Assembly: GCA_038143955.1 (NCBI GenBank)
Contig: JAYQMT010000005.1
Location: forward strand, 930,001-994,000
Direction: 5' to 3'
From: Porticoccus sp038143955
GTDB taxonomy: Bacteria; Pseudomonadota; Gammaproteobacteria; Pseudomonadales; Porticoccaceae
Length of the DNA: 64,000 nucleotides
Shown: piece after piece, positions 9,010 to 18,676 of the stretch
How the letters are laid out: each line of letters starts with the position of its first letter
Position numbering within the stretch: position 1 is the first letter of the stretch
Translations under genes and position numbers: made by a program
The notes under the pieces: generated by a model
What the model saw: only the letters and a program-made list of their open reading frames with translations
The model's database searches: none
What the model was told of the DNA's origin: nothing

Positions 9010-9927
9010 CTAAGGTCGATCATCAAACTCTGCGCCTTCTTTTTCTGGAGGCATTAAATCCTCACGCTTTAAATGTAAAACTAATAACATATTTGAAGCT
9101 ACATAAATTGATGAATAGGTGCCTATTAAGACTCCCACCATAAGAGCAATAGCAAAATTATGAATTAGCTCGCCGCCAAAAAAGAATAATGATGACAATA
9201 CCAATAACGTAGTTAACGAGGTTACCAATGTTCTGCCTAATGTCTGAGTTAAAGATTCATTGATAACGGCTTCGACTGCTGAAACCCGAAGTAAGCGTAA
9301 ATTTTCTCTGATTCTATCAGACACTACTATCGTATCATTGAGAGAATAACCTATGACTGCTAGTACGGCTGCTAGGACTGTTAGATCAAACTCTAATTCC
9401 GTTATAGAAAAAAATCCAAGTGTAAGAATTACGTCGTGCATCAAAGCAACAACAGCGCCTATAGAAAACTTATACTGAAATCGGATAGCAATATACATCA
9501 TAACTACTAGCAGAGCCACAAGCATCCCTAAACCACCATCCTCTCGTAGCTCCTCACCAACCTGCGGTCCGACAAAATCTACTCGCCTTAAAGTAACTGA
9601 AGGCTGGCTCGTACGTAACGCCTTTAAAACATTATCAGACAATCCTGCTGCTGGTTTGCCTTGCATCCTGATAAGAACATCTTTTTCTGAGCCAAAGTGA
9701 ACAACAATAGGATTTTCATAGCCAGCTGCTGCTAAGTGATTCCTTATGTCTGTTAGATTAGCTTTATCCTGGTAGCCAACCTCAATCTGAGTTCCACCGG
9801 TGAAGTCTAACCCCAAAACCAATCCTTTTGTGGTAAAGGAAACAATAGAACCTAAGACAAGAAAAATAGAAACTATGGATGCTATTTTTCGCTGACCCAT
9901 AAAATTAACGATATTAGTATTAAGCAT
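9010..9927 (-). CDS. secF: Protein translocase subunit SecF
   Basis: SecF works with SecD as an RND-type accessory of SecYEG and uses proton motive force to aid protein export. I place the start at the ATG at 9927, 8 bases after an AGGA site and 10 bases after the secD stop; an earlier TTG would overlap secD. Typical strings are GLDFTGGTQIEV in the first periplasmic segment and AVIGYSLNDTIVVSDRIREN in helix 4, with six predicted membrane helices. About 305 residues, intact. Confidence 0.95.
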   Translation of the reverse strand: MLNTNIVNFMGQRKIASIVSIFLVLGSIVSFTTKGLVLGLDFTGGTQIEVGYQDKANLTDIRNHLAAAGYENPIVVHFGSEKDVLIRMQGKPAAGLSDNVLKALRTSQPSVTLRRVDFVGPQVGEELREDGGLGMLVALLVVMMYIAIRFQYKFSIGAVVALMHDVILTLGFFSITELEFDLTVLAAVLAVIGYSLNDTIVVSDRIRENLRLLRVSAVEAVINESLTQTLGRTLVTSLTTLLVLSSLFFFGGELIHNFAIALMVGVLIGTYSSIYVASNMLLVLHLKREDLMPPEKEGAEFDDRP

Positions 9928-9937
9928 ACAAAATTTC

Positions 9938-11798
9938 CTAGATGCTAAGTTTTTCAATAGATCGATTACCGAAACTCAAATTTACTAAAGCTCTGGTTAC
10001 GATTATCGCTGTGAACATTGACACTAAAATCCCTATAGAAAGGGTCACAGCAAATCCTTGAACTGGCCCTGATCCTATAATGAAAAGAATAACTGCCACA
10101 ATAAGAGTTGTTACATTAGCATCTACTATTGATACAAAAGCGCGATCATAGCCAGCGCTAATTGCAGACTGTGGTGGCAATCCGTTAGATATCTCTTCTT
10201 TAATTCGTGAAAATATGAGTACATTTGCATCCACTGCAATTCCTACTGTTAAAACTATACCAGCGATTCCTGGCAAAGTTAATGTAGCTTCAAGCATTGA
10301 CATAAACGCTACTAATATTAATAAATTTAAAGTTAAAGCAATGTTAGCAAAAAGACCAAATATCTTGTAATAAAGAAGCATGAATATGACAACTAAGAAC
10401 ATACCAATTGATACAGATTTAACCCCCATAGCTATATTTTCTGCGCCTAGAGACGGGCCAATAGTTCTTTCCTCTACAAAGTACATTGGGGCGGCCATAG
10501 CTCCAGCTCTCAAAAACAGTGCTAGCTCAGAGGCTTCCCTTGGTGTACTTAACCCAGTAATCTGAAAACCAACTCCAAGAGCACTTTGAATAGTTGCCAA
10601 GTTGATAATCTTTTTTCAACATAGCGCTCAGAAATAGCAATCTTTTTTCCATCGCTATCAATGTTATATTTTGTACGCATTTTGTATTCAATAAACAAAA
10701 CGCCTAAACGTTGGCCTATATTATTTCTAGTCATACGATGCATTCTCGCTCCACCTTGACTATTCAGAGATATGTTAACATTAGGTGTTCCTTTTTCATC
10801 ATATCCTGCAGAGGCTTTTGAAACATGGTCACCTGTTATAACAACGGTGCGCTTAAGATAGGCATCCTTGATTCCTCTGTCCCTAACATAAGAATCACTA
10901 AACGAGAATTTTTCACGATTAGATGACCCGGGTTTTGCTTCTAATCTAAATTCTAAATTTGCAGTTTTTCCTATGATTCTCTTTGCAGCAGCTGTATCTT
11001 GAACTCCAGGAAGTTCCACAACTATTCTATTTTTTCCCTGTCGCTGAACGACTGGCTCAGATACTCCAAGCTCATTAACTCGATTACGCAGTGTTGTTAG
11101 ATTTTGATTAATTGCATAGTCTTGGATTTTTTTATCTCCGGTTCTGACATTTTTGAGCGAATTACAAAAAGTCCATTTTCCTCATTAATATCCCTAGTTA
11201 TTCTAGTAAACTTTTGTCGGATGATACTGTTTGCTTTCTCTGCATCGGTTTTGGTTTTAAATGCAGCAACTATCTGTTTTCTTTTCACCAACTTTATAGA
11301 CTCGTAGCGCAATTTTTCTTCCCGCATAGCAGTCCTAACTTGGCGAACTATCGTATCCATTTGTTTGCTTATAGCCTCGTCTGTATTAACCTCTAGTAAA
11401 AAGTGGACGCCGCCTCGAAGATCAAGGCCTAGTTTCATTGGAGAAGCTCCAAAACGGGCTAACCATTCAGGTGTGGTAGGTGCTAAATTCAGGGCAACAA
11501 CGTACTCTAAACCAAGTTTTTCTTGTATTACTTTTTTAGCATATAGCTGTTGATCGATATCTGTCAGTCTAAGAATGCCTGTTTCACCATCTACCTTTGT
11601 ACCAAAATAATCTATATCAGCATCTTTTAATGCAGTCGTAATGTCATCCATAACGGATTGGTTTATCTCCATTTCTCCACTGTGACCTGAAACCTGAATT
11701 GCAGGGTCAGCAGAAAAAATATTAGGTAATGCAAATGCAATACTTATAAACACGACTGTTAATACTAAAAAATACGTTCTCAGGGGATAGTTGTTCAT
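9938..11798 (-). CDS. secD: Protein translocase subunit SecD (two frameshifts)
   Basis: SecD is the larger partner of SecF. The N-terminal helix and KLGLDLRGGVHFLLEV lie at about residues 7-130. The periplasmic P1 head and VVELPGVQD follow, then the C-terminal helices with TVGIAVDANVLIFSRIKEE. These parts are split over three frames. One A added in the A7 run (T7 at 11127-11133) and one in the A6 run (T6 at 10611-10616) join them into about 620 residues, normal for SecD. An essential-type gene broken twice in homopolymers points to sequence error. The upstream neighbour yajC, usual between tgt and secD, is absent. Confidence 0.94.
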
Positions 11799-11968
11799 AA
11801 AAAATTATTCTTATATAGTTTATTTGTACATTATAGGCTGAAAAAATAGATCTTGTGAGGCTTGTTATAAAATATTTGTTACAAAAGTAAAAATTTTACT
11901 TTATAGGAAAGAATTTTTTAAGCTAAGCTGAAAAAAAATAAAAGTTTATTTATCTGAGATTTATAAAA

Positions 11969-13083
11969 TTATAACCCTTGCTGTTTATAAAAATTTTCTG
12001 AGAAATTATCTAACCTTTGGTTTTCTATGGCGTTTCTTATATCTGACATCAGAGACTGGTAATAATATAAATTATGAATTGTATTTAGCTGTGCGCCCAG
12101 TATCTCTTTGCATTTCTCAAGATGATGAAGATAGGCAAGGCTAAAGTTTTTACAGGTATAGCAGTTACAATTCGAATCTATTGGATTTGTATCATAACGA
12201 TATTTTGCATTTTTTATTTTAACTACACCAAAGCTTGTGAATAAGTGGCCATTACGTGCATTTCTTGTTGGCATCACGCAATCGAACATATCAATACCAA
12301 GCTTCACTGCCTCTAATAGATCCCTAGGCTTACCCACACCCATTAGATATCTAGGTTTATTTTTCGGCATTTTCGAGGTGGTACTGTTAATAATCCTCAG
12401 CATATCCTCTTTTGGTTCTCCAACAGAAAGCCCCCGATTGCATAGCCGTCAAATCCTAAATTTTCTAATTTTTTTAGAGAAATTTCACGTAAATCCTCAT
12501 ACATGCCACCCTGAATAATTCCAAATAATGCAGCTATACTACCACTATGTTCAAGCTTACTTCTTTCAGCCCAGCGCAAGGATAACTCCATTGATATCCG
12601 GGAATCCTCTCTTGAAGCCGGATAAGGGGTGCAGTCATCAAAAATCATTATGATGTCAGCTCCTAAGTCTTTTTGGACCTGAATCGAAGTTTCTGGATCT
12701 AAGAAGATTTGGCTCCCATCAATAGGAGATCGAAAAGAGACCCCTTGTTCGCTTATTTTTCTAATAGACCCTAAACTAAAAACCTGAAATCCACCTGAGT
12801 CCGTTAATATTGGTCCCTTCCACTGCATAAAGTCATGTAAGCCTCCATGTGACTTGATGACATCGGTCCCAGGTCTAAGCATTAAGTGAAACGTATTCCC
12901 TAGGATTATTTGTGCGCCAACTTCCTTTAGATCTCTCGGCAACATGGCCTTGACAGTCCCACTGGTTCCAACTGGCATAAAAGCTGGTGTTTCAACCTTA
13001 CCACGAGGAAATTTCAGCTGACCCCTCCTAGCTTTACCGTCTTGACTATTAAGCTTAAAACTCATAGAACAGTTGCTATTCAT
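11969..13083 (-). CDS. tgt: tRNA-guanine transglycosylase (one frameshift)
   Basis: Tgt exchanges guanine for preQ1 at the wobble position of GUN-anticodon tRNAs, the first tRNA step of queuosine synthesis. I place the start at 13083 (ATG, AGGA upstream), leading to SFKLNSQDGKARRGQL. Catalytic strings are ILTDSGGFQVFSLG and FDDCTPYP; the C-terminal zinc site CNCYTCKNFSLAYLHHL is present. The frame breaks at the C5 tract 12431-12435; one added base restores GGLSVGEPKEDML and gives about 371 residues. It lies directly after queA, so both queuosine enzymes are co-transcribed. Confidence 0.95.
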
Positions 13084-13084
13084 T

Positions 13085-14158
13085 TTAGTTTTTTCCTGAA
13101 TATTTATCTGAAATCGGTAGCTCTTGATGTGCATCTGGATTATTTACCAAGAACATAGCGTCACCATAACTAAAGAATCTATATTTTTTAATTATTGCTT
13201 GTTCATAAGCAGACATTATTTTCTTATATCCAGAAAAAGCACACACTAACATTAAGAGTGTAGACTCAGGTAAATGAAAATTTGTAACCATTGCATCTAC
13301 TATCTTGAACTTATAACCTGGATAAATAAATATCTGTCTCACCTTTCATTGGGCTGATTTTTCCTCCCGAGGCTGCACTCTCTAAACATCGAACACTTGT
13401 TGTGCCAATAGCTATTACTCTTCCCCCATTCTTGCGGGTAGATTCAACCTGCTCACAAACAGATAACGGAACATCTATAACTTCTGAGTGCATCACATGA
13501 TCATGGATATTACTTTCTCGCACTGGCTGAAAGGTTCCGGATCCAACATGTAAAGTAACATATGCCATATTAACGCCAAGCGACGATAGCTCCTCTAATA
13601 TCTCTAGATCAAAATGTAATCCAGCTGTTGGGGCCGCAACTGCTCCAGGTATTTTCGCATACACTGTTTGGTATCGCTCTTTGTCAACATCGTTGTCAGG
13701 TCGATCTATATATGGAGGTAATGGTATATGTCCTTTTGACTCTAATGCATCAATTGCTGACTGGCCATCAGAAAACTTAATAATAAATAAATTTTCTCTC
13801 CGCTCTTGAACGAATGCCTGAATACAGCCATCGAAAAAAATTTTAGAGCCAATTTTTGGAGATTTACTAGCTCTCAAGTGCCCTAGTACTGTTTGATCAT
13901 CTATTAATCTTTCAACTAGTAACTCAATTTTTCCCCCAGTATCTTTTTTCCAAACATTCTAGCCGGCATTACCCTAGTATTGTTAAATACCATGAGATCT
14001 CCTGGCTCAACTAAAGAAACAATTTCAGAAAAGGACCGGTGTTTTATATTATTTGTTTCTTGATCTACCACCATCATCATGCTGCCCCTTCTCTGAGAGG
14101 TTGGCTCATGTGCTATAAGGTTAGCTGGTAACTTGTAACTAAATAACTTTCTTTTCAT
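13085..14158 (-). CDS. queA: S-adenosylmethionine:tRNA ribosyltransferase-isomerase (two frameshifts)
   Basis: QueA transfers and isomerises the ribosyl part of SAM onto preQ1-tRNA, making epoxyqueuosine. The N-terminal part has PGDLMVFNNTRVMPARMFG, the middle PTAGLHFDLEILEEL, and the end VDAMVTNFHLPESTLLMLV. One base is missing from an A6 run (T6 at 13944-13949) and one base is extra near 13322-13330, just before the PGYKFKIVDA string. The corrected length is about 357 residues, as in E. coli. The stop lies 1 base before the tgt start. Confidence 0.94.
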
Positions 14159-14241
14159 ATCAACCTTTAGTTTTTTAACGTCGCAAGAGTAATAGAAATT
14201 TACACTTATAACCAGTTTTCTAAACGCTAAAATAACTCAAT

Positions 14242-14269
14242 TTGATTATAAGGTAGTCGCTGCTATAAT
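14242..14269 (+). promoter_or_regulatory. Promoter of tRNA-Leu
   Basis: TTGATT (14242-14247) and a perfect TATAAT (14264-14269) are separated by 16 bases. The tRNA begins 10 bases after the -10 box, so transcription should start just before it. Confidence 0.7.
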
Positions 14270-14279
14270 CCTGCCCCAT

Positions 14280-14363
14280 GCCAGAGTGGTGAAATTGGTA
14301 TACACAGGGGATTCAAAATCCCCCGCCCTTAAAAGCGTGCCGGTTCGAGTCCGGCCTCTGGTA
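14280..14363 (+). tRNA. tRNA-Leu (CAA)
   Basis: Class II tRNA of 84 bases. Acceptor arms are GCCAGAG and CTCTGGT with a first G:U pair; the anticodon stem-loop GGGGA-TTCAAAA-TCCCC places CAA at positions 34-36. A long variable arm follows and the T arm has GGTTCGAGTCC. The 3' CCA is not encoded (ACA follows). It decodes UUG. Confidence 0.96.
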
Positions 14364-14440
14364 CAATTATATGTATAATACCTTCTAATATTCCAAATAT
14401 TACCAAGCCTAGAATAGAGGGAATTTGAAGGAACTTTTCA

Positions 14441-15129
14441 ATGACTTATAAGTTCAATAAAATTAAAGATGACCGAAGATTTCAAAGCGTCGTAATTTCT
14501 ATAATTCTTCTCTCCTCACTTTTAGTAGGATTTCAAACATATGAAATAAGTAATAACTACATTAATATAATTATTATTTTAGATTATTTTGTAACTATAT
14601 TTTTTTTATTTGAGCTTTTAATAAGGTTTCTTGGAGAAAAAAAAAGTCCTTATTTCTCAAGGACCGATGGAATCTTTTTGACACTATCATAGTGTGTGCT
14701 TCTCTGATTCCTGTCACTGGATCATCTGTTCTAATTTTAAGACTTTTAAGAATATTTCGAGTCTTAAGAATAATATCTATTATTACTGAGCTTAAAGAAT
14801 TAGTCGAAGCATTACTTCAATCGCTAGCTAGGTGCGGATATGTGATGTTGATTCTATTTATCATTTTATATATATATGCAGCTATTGGATCAATTTTATT
14901 TTCTACAGACGATCCAGCAAGGTGGGCAGATTTAGGTATCTCTTTATTAACATTAGTCCAAGTTATGACTCTATCGAGCTGGGAAACTGTCATGCTGCCA
15001 ATGCAAGCCCTTCATCCTTGGGCTTTTATATATTTTATTTCATTTGTATTTATAACAGCCATAGTACTTCTAAATCTTGTAATTGCTGTACTTGTTGACG
15101 TTGTATCTAAATCAAAAATTAATAAATGA
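14441..15129 (+). CDS. Single-domain voltage-gated cation channel (one frameshift)
   Basis: Six-helix ion-transport family protein like bacterial sodium channels. S1 is near residues 15-35. The string WNLFDTIIV (S3) appears if one T is restored in GATGG near 14666, which joins the two frames. S4 is LILRLLRIFRVLRIISII with four arginines at every third position. S5 follows, then the pore segment LVQVMTLSSWETVMLP, and S6 ends NLVIAVLVDVVSK. The corrected length is about 229 residues. The filter reads TLSSWE, not the TLESW of sodium-selective NaChBac types, and there is almost no cytoplasmic tail after S6. A GAAGGAA site precedes the ATG. Ion selectivity cannot be assigned. Confidence 0.85.
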
Positions 15130-15139
15130 CTTTAATTAT

Positions 15140-15180
15140 AAATCCAGGCTCATCTAATATTTGGTGAGCCTGGATTTTTT
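15140..15180 (+). terminator. Strong hairpin terminator after the channel gene
   Basis: A perfect 13-bp stem (AAATCCAGGCTCA, 15140-15152, with TGAGCCTGGATTT, 15165-15177), a 12-base loop and a T run that continues from the stem. It lies in the convergent gap between the channel gene and azurin and may serve both strands, although the T tail is clear only on plus. Confidence 0.88.
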
Positions 15181-15192
15181 AAGATAGAAAGG

Positions 15193-15651
15193 TTAATTTA
15201 CTATTTTAAAAGGTCCGGCCATCATAAATGAATGTCCTGCGAACGAGCAAAAGAAAGTGTATGATTCAGCTGAGTTTAATTGTCCGGCTCCAAAACTCAC
15301 AGTAGTGGTTTGACCACCGCCAATAATATCTGTAGCAGCAATTACTCTTTCATCACCTGCTTTAATATAACCATTACTTGCACCGGCAGTTAAACCATCG
15401 CTAGCAATTAGCTTTACATCCGCCGTTTTTGATAATACCCAATTATGTCCCATCACGGTAGCAGGCAGCTTCCCAGTATGTGAAAATGTAACTGTTACTT
15501 TTTCGCAGCTTGAGCTAATTTGCAATTCTGTCTTGTCGAATTTAAGTGTATCGCCTGCTGCAATTTCGAGGTTGCAACCATCTCCTAGTCCATCAGCAAA
15601 TCCAAATGGCACGAATAGAAGTAGCGTAGATATTTTTATTAGAAAGCGCAT
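15193..15651 (-). CDS. azu: Azurin
   Basis: Periplasmic type-1 copper electron carrier. A signal peptide of about 19 residues ends near FGFADG. The mature domain has the copper ligands His in VMGHNWVLSK, and Cys, His and Met in TFFCSFAGHSFMMAG, plus the structural Cys pair DGCNLEI and SSSCEKVTVTF. It has 152 residues including the signal. Partners could be cytochrome c peroxidase, a nitrite reductase or a terminal oxidase; none is in this window. The gene is monocistronic and faces the terminator at 15140-15180. Confidence 0.95.
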   Translation of the reverse strand: MRFLIKISTLLLFVPFGFADGLGDGCNLEIAAGDTLKFDKTELQISSSCEKVTVTFSHTGKLPATVMGHNWVLSKTADVKLIASDGLTAGASNGYIKAGDERVIAATDIIGGGQTTTVSFGAGQLNSAESYTFFCSFAGHSFMMAGPFKIVN

Positions 15652-15956
15652 GATTTAATTTCTATTAGCATAAAAAAAGCTATATTACTTTAGCATAATT
15701 ATCAAATAAAATCATGGTCAGTAGAAGAAAATTACAGCCAAGAAAGCTTACTAATAAATTGTAATTTTAAATAAATATTATTTGCAAAAAATGTAAGCTT
15801 CATAGCAAATATTGTTATCCGACGACTTATACGATATAGAAGTCTAACGAAATCTCAAAGAGTCCAGATTTAAACAATATATCATTCAAATATGATAATT
15901 TTGATCGCATAAGTTATCATTACTAGTTAAATGTATAATAGGATTAAATCTAACTT
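15652..15956. other. Intergenic region between azurin and secreted-protein gene
   Basis: This AT-rich stretch of 305 bases lies between two divergent genes and should hold both promoters. A perfect TATAAT at 15934-15939 lies 17 bases before the ATG at 15957, but no good -35 box is at the right spacing. I see no RNA gene and no coding frame. Confidence 0.5.
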
Positions 15957-16354
15957 ATGAATAAAATTTACTTGTATATAGTTTTTGTGTTTTTTTCGAT
16001 CGGATTAAGTCCAAAAAATTATGCTGAAGAGCTTTATATTTGCCCAGTTAAAGAGGTTTACAAAACGGGTTCTGGCAGATCTATTGATGTTGCTGGGGTA
16101 CTGTAAAAATTAAAATTAATGGAGATAACATTGTTATAACAAATCCTAGTATTAGCGGCTTTGGCAAAATTGCTCTAGATATAATACAAAGAAATGGCCA
16201 CCAAATTAAAGCTAGAAATCCAACAGTGATGTTTACTTACAAAATCGTATCCCGAGAATTTGTTGTTCATACAGGTATTGCTCCTATGAAGTTTGATGTT
16301 GACGTAGGGCATAGGGGCGGACAAATGCGTATTTTTGGAGTGTGCAATAAATAA
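15957..16354 (+). CDS. Unrecognised small secreted protein (one frameshift)
   Basis: I do not recognise it. The N-terminus MNKIYLYIVFVFFSIGLSP continues to NYAEELYICPV, a typical signal peptide with cleavage probably near YA-EE. The first frame stops at about 16106. The second frame, open from CWGTVKIKINGDN to FGVCNK, completes a product of about 132 residues if one base is restored near 16085-16090. The mature part is rich in beta-type alternation (VKIKINGDNIVITNPSISG) and has three visible cysteines. It is probably periplasmic. Its neighbours azurin and the PHA-system gene are on the other strand, so context gives no function. Confidence 0.55.
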
Positions 16355-16381
16355 TAAATATTAATTAACTAAAAATATTCA

Positions 16382-16657
16382 TTAGTAAATTTTCTTTTCT
16401 AAATATGAATTAATCTCTTTTTCTATGGTTCCTTTGAAGGCTGACATCATCAAGTTCAAGGTAACTTGAATTTTAATTATTGATACATCAAGACTGATTC
16501 GTACTTGAACGCCACTGTGTATGAAGTTCATTAGCTTACCCTCAATCTGATAATCACCACCATATTTTTTTTGGAGATCTTTGCCTAAATTCTCAACTAG
16601 AGATTGAAGTTCCAGATTGCTCATATTATGTGATTTTTGTATTAGAATATAACTCAC
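16382..16657 (-). CDS. Polyhydroxyalkanoic acid system family protein
   Basis: A protein of 91 residues from a GTG start with an AGGG site 8 bases upstream. The pattern IQKSHNMSNLELQSLVENLG, YGGDYQIEG, NFIHSGVQVRISL and FKGTIEKEINSYLEKKI matches the small putative PHA-system protein family (PHA_gran_rgn), often found near polyester-storage genes. Its biochemical role is not established. No PHA synthase or phasin is in this window. It is divergent from the RDD gene. Confidence 0.75.
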   Translation of the reverse strand: MSYILIQKSHNMSNLELQSLVENLGKDLQKKYGGDYQIEGKLMNFIHSGVQVRISLDVSIIKIQVTLNLMMSAFKGTIEKEINSYLEKKIY

Positions 16658-16826
16658 GTTGTAACCCTTTAGTTTATAATTTTCAGATATATAGATTTTT
16701 TTTTAAGATCTTTAGCCTAAAAAATCGTTCGATAATATAATAACTAACAACCACGGTTGCTGATAATTTCTGATAAATTTGTACCCAATTAAGATTGCTG
16801 CTTTAGACAATAGGAAAATTTTATTT

Positions 16827-17309
16827 ATGAACAAAGAAAATAAAAAATTTGAAAAGCCTGCAAATCTAATTCGAAGATTAATGGCTATATTGTACGATTC
16901 TATGTTGCTCATAGGAATAATTTTTGCTTTTGGAGTTATTGTTTTTCTTTTAAGAAAGCTTGCAGGCGATGATACAATGCAAGCGCCAAGTAATATTCTT
17001 CAAGTATTTATTACTCTTGGCATGTGGTTGAGCTGTATTTATTTTTATGTATTGTGTTGGCTTCGCAAAGGTCAAACCCTTGGAATGAAATCTTGGAGGC
17101 TTCATTTATATAGCCAGAAACAAGAAGATTTGACGATGAAAGATTGCTTTTCCAGATGTCTATTTGCTCATATTTCGTTTGGACTTCTTGGCCTCGGTTA
17201 TTTTTGGTGTTTAATCGACAAAAGAGGCAGATGTATTCATGATATTTTAAGTGGCACAATAGTTGTGGTGTTAAAAAAAGTGTCGAGAAAGAAACCTAAT
17301 ATAGTATAG
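16827..17309 (+). CDS. RDD-family membrane protein
   Basis: Small inner-membrane protein with an RDD domain. RRLMAILYDSMLLIGIIF (Arg in helix 1, Asp in the D position), a second helix, GQTLGMKSWRLHL, and a last helix in FGLLGLGYFWCLIDKRGRCIHDILSGT. The start is set at 16827 (MNKENKKFEKPANLIRR), with AGGAAAA about 9 bases upstream; an ATG 16 codons earlier has no clear ribosome site. 160 residues. RDD proteins are of uncertain function; some have been linked to ion exchange. It converges on lptG. Confidence 0.85.
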   Translation: MNKENKKFEKPANLIRRLMAILYDSMLLIGIIFAFGVIVFLLRKLAGDDTMQAPSNILQVFITLGMWLSCIYFYVLCWLRKGQTLGMKSWRLHLYSQKQEDLTMKDCFSRCLFAHISFGLLGLGYFWCLIDKRGRCIHDILSGTIVVVLKKVSRKKPNIV

Positions 17310-17341
17310 CAATAAAAATTTTTATGCATTAACCGACGTTA

Positions 17342-18676
17342 TCAAGAAGATCTTTTTAATAATAAAATACCGATCAGCGAGCAGACAATTGCAGGAAAAA
17401 TAACTGCAATAAAAGGTGAAAAACCAAATACTATACTCGCGGGGCCAAGCAAGTCTTGACTAATCCTAAATACAATCCCAACAACTACTCCAGCAAAAAT
17501 ACGATAACCCATCGAGACTCTTCTAAGTGGACCAAAAATGAATGAACTTGCAATCAGAACTAAACCAACGATTGTAAATGGTTGAAGAGCCTTGCGCCAA
17601 AAGTCTAACTCATATCTTGAGGCATTTTGACCCTGATCGTTCAAGTAGCTAGAATGCTTATTCAAATCTCTCATAGATAAGGATTCAGACGGAAGAGAGG
17701 CAATGTTGAGCAACTCAGGTGATAATTCCGTAGTCCAAATTCTCTGAATAAAATTTTCCACTCTAGTGCTATCAGCCTCAAAATATGTCGCAGCCCCAAA
17801 CTCCTCCACCCAAGTACCATTTTGAAAAGATGCTTTATCAGCAAAACTAGCCTTTTTCAATACATGGTTATCGTCAAATTCATAGCGAGTGACACCAAAT
17901 AATTCACCGCCAGGAAAAATTGATTCAATATGCGTAAATTCATTCCCCTCTTTATTCCATAGACCGTTAGCAGATCCTTGTGATACTTTGCCTTTTGTTA
18001 GCAGCATACGTCTGCTTTCAGCATATTTTTCGCTATGGGGAACCATATACTCTCCGAATATTACTCCTATTACGACAAGCAATAAAATAGGCCTAAGGAC
18101 CACCCAGACAATGCGTAAAACAGAAACCCCTGCCGCCCTTATAACTATTAATTCAGAATTATTAGCTAAACTGCCCAAACCTACGAGACAACCAATGAGC
18201 GCTGCTATTGGAAGAAACTCATATATCCTTCCCGGTGTCGTCAATACAACATAAATCAAGACTTGGGAGAAATTATATTCTTTGGTTACATCACCAGCTC
18301 CATCAATTATAGAGCCAACGGAGTCAAGAGCTACAATTATTAATAGTGCTAAGCCTACAGCTTCAATTACTGAGACCGATATATAAGAGGATATCCTACT
18401 CATAGATTTCAGATCTTTGGTAATATAAGAGGGTAGGTTTCTAACGAAAAGTATTAGTCTCTTTATCGATATATCTTCTTCCCTCATAAACAGAACAAAA
18501 CTAGAGCAGTCTTTACTCATTAATCTGATTTTGGATAAGATTAATGATGGTATTTGTTTAGAGAAGGATACAAAATAATCAAATATTTTTAATATTAAAG
18601 CTCGCATAAACTTTAATTTAGTCGCTAAAAAAATCCAGAGATTCTGGAACTGAGCAAGGAAAATTATATTTTTCAT
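17342..18676 (-). CDS. lptG: LPS export permease LptG with unusual N-terminal extension
   Basis: LptG pairs with LptF and LptB to extract LPS from the inner membrane. The canonical core starts at MSRISSYISVSVIEA (about residue 91 of this model). It has the helices, the periplasmic beta-jellyroll (TKGKVSQGSANGLWNKEGN) and a C-terminal bundle with FIFGPLRRVSMGYRIFAG. The start at 18676 overlaps the lptF stop as ATGA, a classic coupled start. That leaves about 90 extra residues, basic and hydrophobic (SFSKQIPSLILSKIRL and similar), before the core. No ribosome site precedes the core ATG at 18406. The long form, 444 residues against about 355, is therefore plausible but unusual. Confidence 0.88.
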   Translation of the reverse strand: MKNIIFLAQFQNLWIFLATKLKFMRALILKIFDYFVSFSKQIPSLILSKIRLMSKDCSSFVLFMREEDISIKRLILFVRNLPSYITKDLKSMSRISSYISVSVIEAVGLALLIIVALDSVGSIIDGAGDVTKEYNFSQVLIYVVLTTPGRIYEFLPIAALIGCLVGLGSLANNSELIVIRAAGVSVLRIVWVVLRPILLLVVIGVIFGEYMVPHSEKYAESRRMLLTKGKVSQGSANGLWNKEGNEFTHIESIFPGGELFGVTRYEFDDNHVLKKASFADKASFQNGTWVEEFGAATYFEADSTRVENFIQRIWTTELSPELLNIASLPSESLSMRDLNKHSSYLNDQGQNASRYELDFWRKALQPFTIVGLVLIASSFIFGPLRRVSMGYRIFAGVVVGIVFRISQDLLGPASIVFGFSPFIAVIFPAIVCSLIGILLLKRSS

